The notes under the pieces: generated by a model | What the model was told of the DNA's origin: nothing | The model's database searches: none | What the model saw: only the letters and a program-made list of their open reading frames with translations | Made by a program: the position numbers and the translations under genes | Shown: positions 20,823-20,919 of the stretch, in pieces | Layout: every line of letters starts with the position of its first letter | Numbering within the stretch: position 1 is the stretch's first letter | Source of the DNA: JAGIBJ01 sp047604965 | GTDB taxonomy: Bacteria; Actinomycetota; Thermoleophilia; Solirubrobacterales; Solirubrobacteraceae | Assembly (NCBI GenBank): GCA_047604965.1 | Contig: JASGGQ010000037.1 | Coordinates: 1-20,919 of the forward strand | DNA length: 20,919 nucleotides | Direction: 5' to 3'

Positions 20823-20919
20823 TTACGCGCCGCGTGCTTCGTGCTTGGCGCGGCTGTGGCCGAGGAGTGCGCCGGGAGGACCGGTCGTGATGATCGTGAC
20901 GACCGGATACCACCAGCCC
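20823..20919 (-). CDS. Possible 3' end of a membrane protein (partial)
   Basis: A minus-strand frame enters from the right edge and ends with TAA at 20823-20825. Its 31 visible codons give a hydrophobic segment (WWYPVVTIITTGPPGALLG) and a short basic tail (HSRAKHEARGA), as at the end of a membrane protein. About 80 percent of the codons end in G or C. It would converge on the coiled-coil gene with a 63-base gap. The family is not recognisable. A competing reading is a plus-strand start at 20887 or 20890 behind GGGAGGA (20874-20880), so the strand is not settled. Confidence 0.4.
   Translation of the reverse strand, partial: GWWYPVVTIITTGPPGALLGHSRAKHEARGA

Overview
The window is a GC-rich chromosomal segment of about 20.9 kb with dense coding and short gaps. 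It holds about nineteen supported protein genes and three tRNA genes. It is probably actinobacterial. The pointers are an aa3-type oxidase operon with a small subunit-IV-like protein, a WS/DGAT-family protein, a long two-domain fatty acyl reductase of the Mycobacterium/Marinobacter type, an Rpf-like cell-wall enzyme, and many GTG starts. A deep-branching actinobacterium such as a member of the Thermoleophilia is my best guess from gene content, but I could not search for relatives.

Region 1 (1-4025, minus strand) is a cytochrome oxidase operon, ctaC-ctaD-ctaB-(39-residue membrane peptide)-coxIV-like. Genes are adjacent or overlap by one base. Subunit III is not seen and may lie beyond base 1. 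Divergent from it is trxB (thioredoxin reductase), which converges on ilvD (branched-chain amino acid synthesis).

Region 2 (7140-13046) is the lipid-related part. A WS/DGAT-family protein whose catalytic HHxxxDG motif has been replaced is divergent from a plus-strand run: a 23-codon leader ORF, a small Rossmann protein, a two-gene ABC-2 exporter and a two-domain acyl-CoA reductase. Together they suggest fatty alcohol, wax or other neutral-lipid metabolism and export. That is inference from context.

Region 3 (13129-15504) has a translationally coupled OsmC-Nudix pair, a secreted CAP-domain protein, and tRNA-Pro(UGG), tRNA-Arg(UCU) and tRNA-His(GUG) with hairpins after them.

Region 4 (15552-20919) is mostly cell envelope. 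It has a DUF3224 protein, a membrane-anchored polysaccharide deacetylase, a GT39-type membrane glycosyltransferase with a long Gly/Ser/Thr-rich insert and a C-terminal domain, and a secreted coiled-coil protein ending in a transglycosylase/Rpf-like domain. A probable partial gene reaches the right edge.

The most distinctive signal I see is regulatory. Many genes have a TAnnnT box only 6-11 bases before the start codon and no Shine-Dalgarno sequence, which predicts leaderless mRNAs. Two of these share a 13-base block, AATCATCTAGmCT, and a third shares its 11-base core with one or two changes. I found no CRISPR array, insertion sequence, prophage or obvious new defence system.
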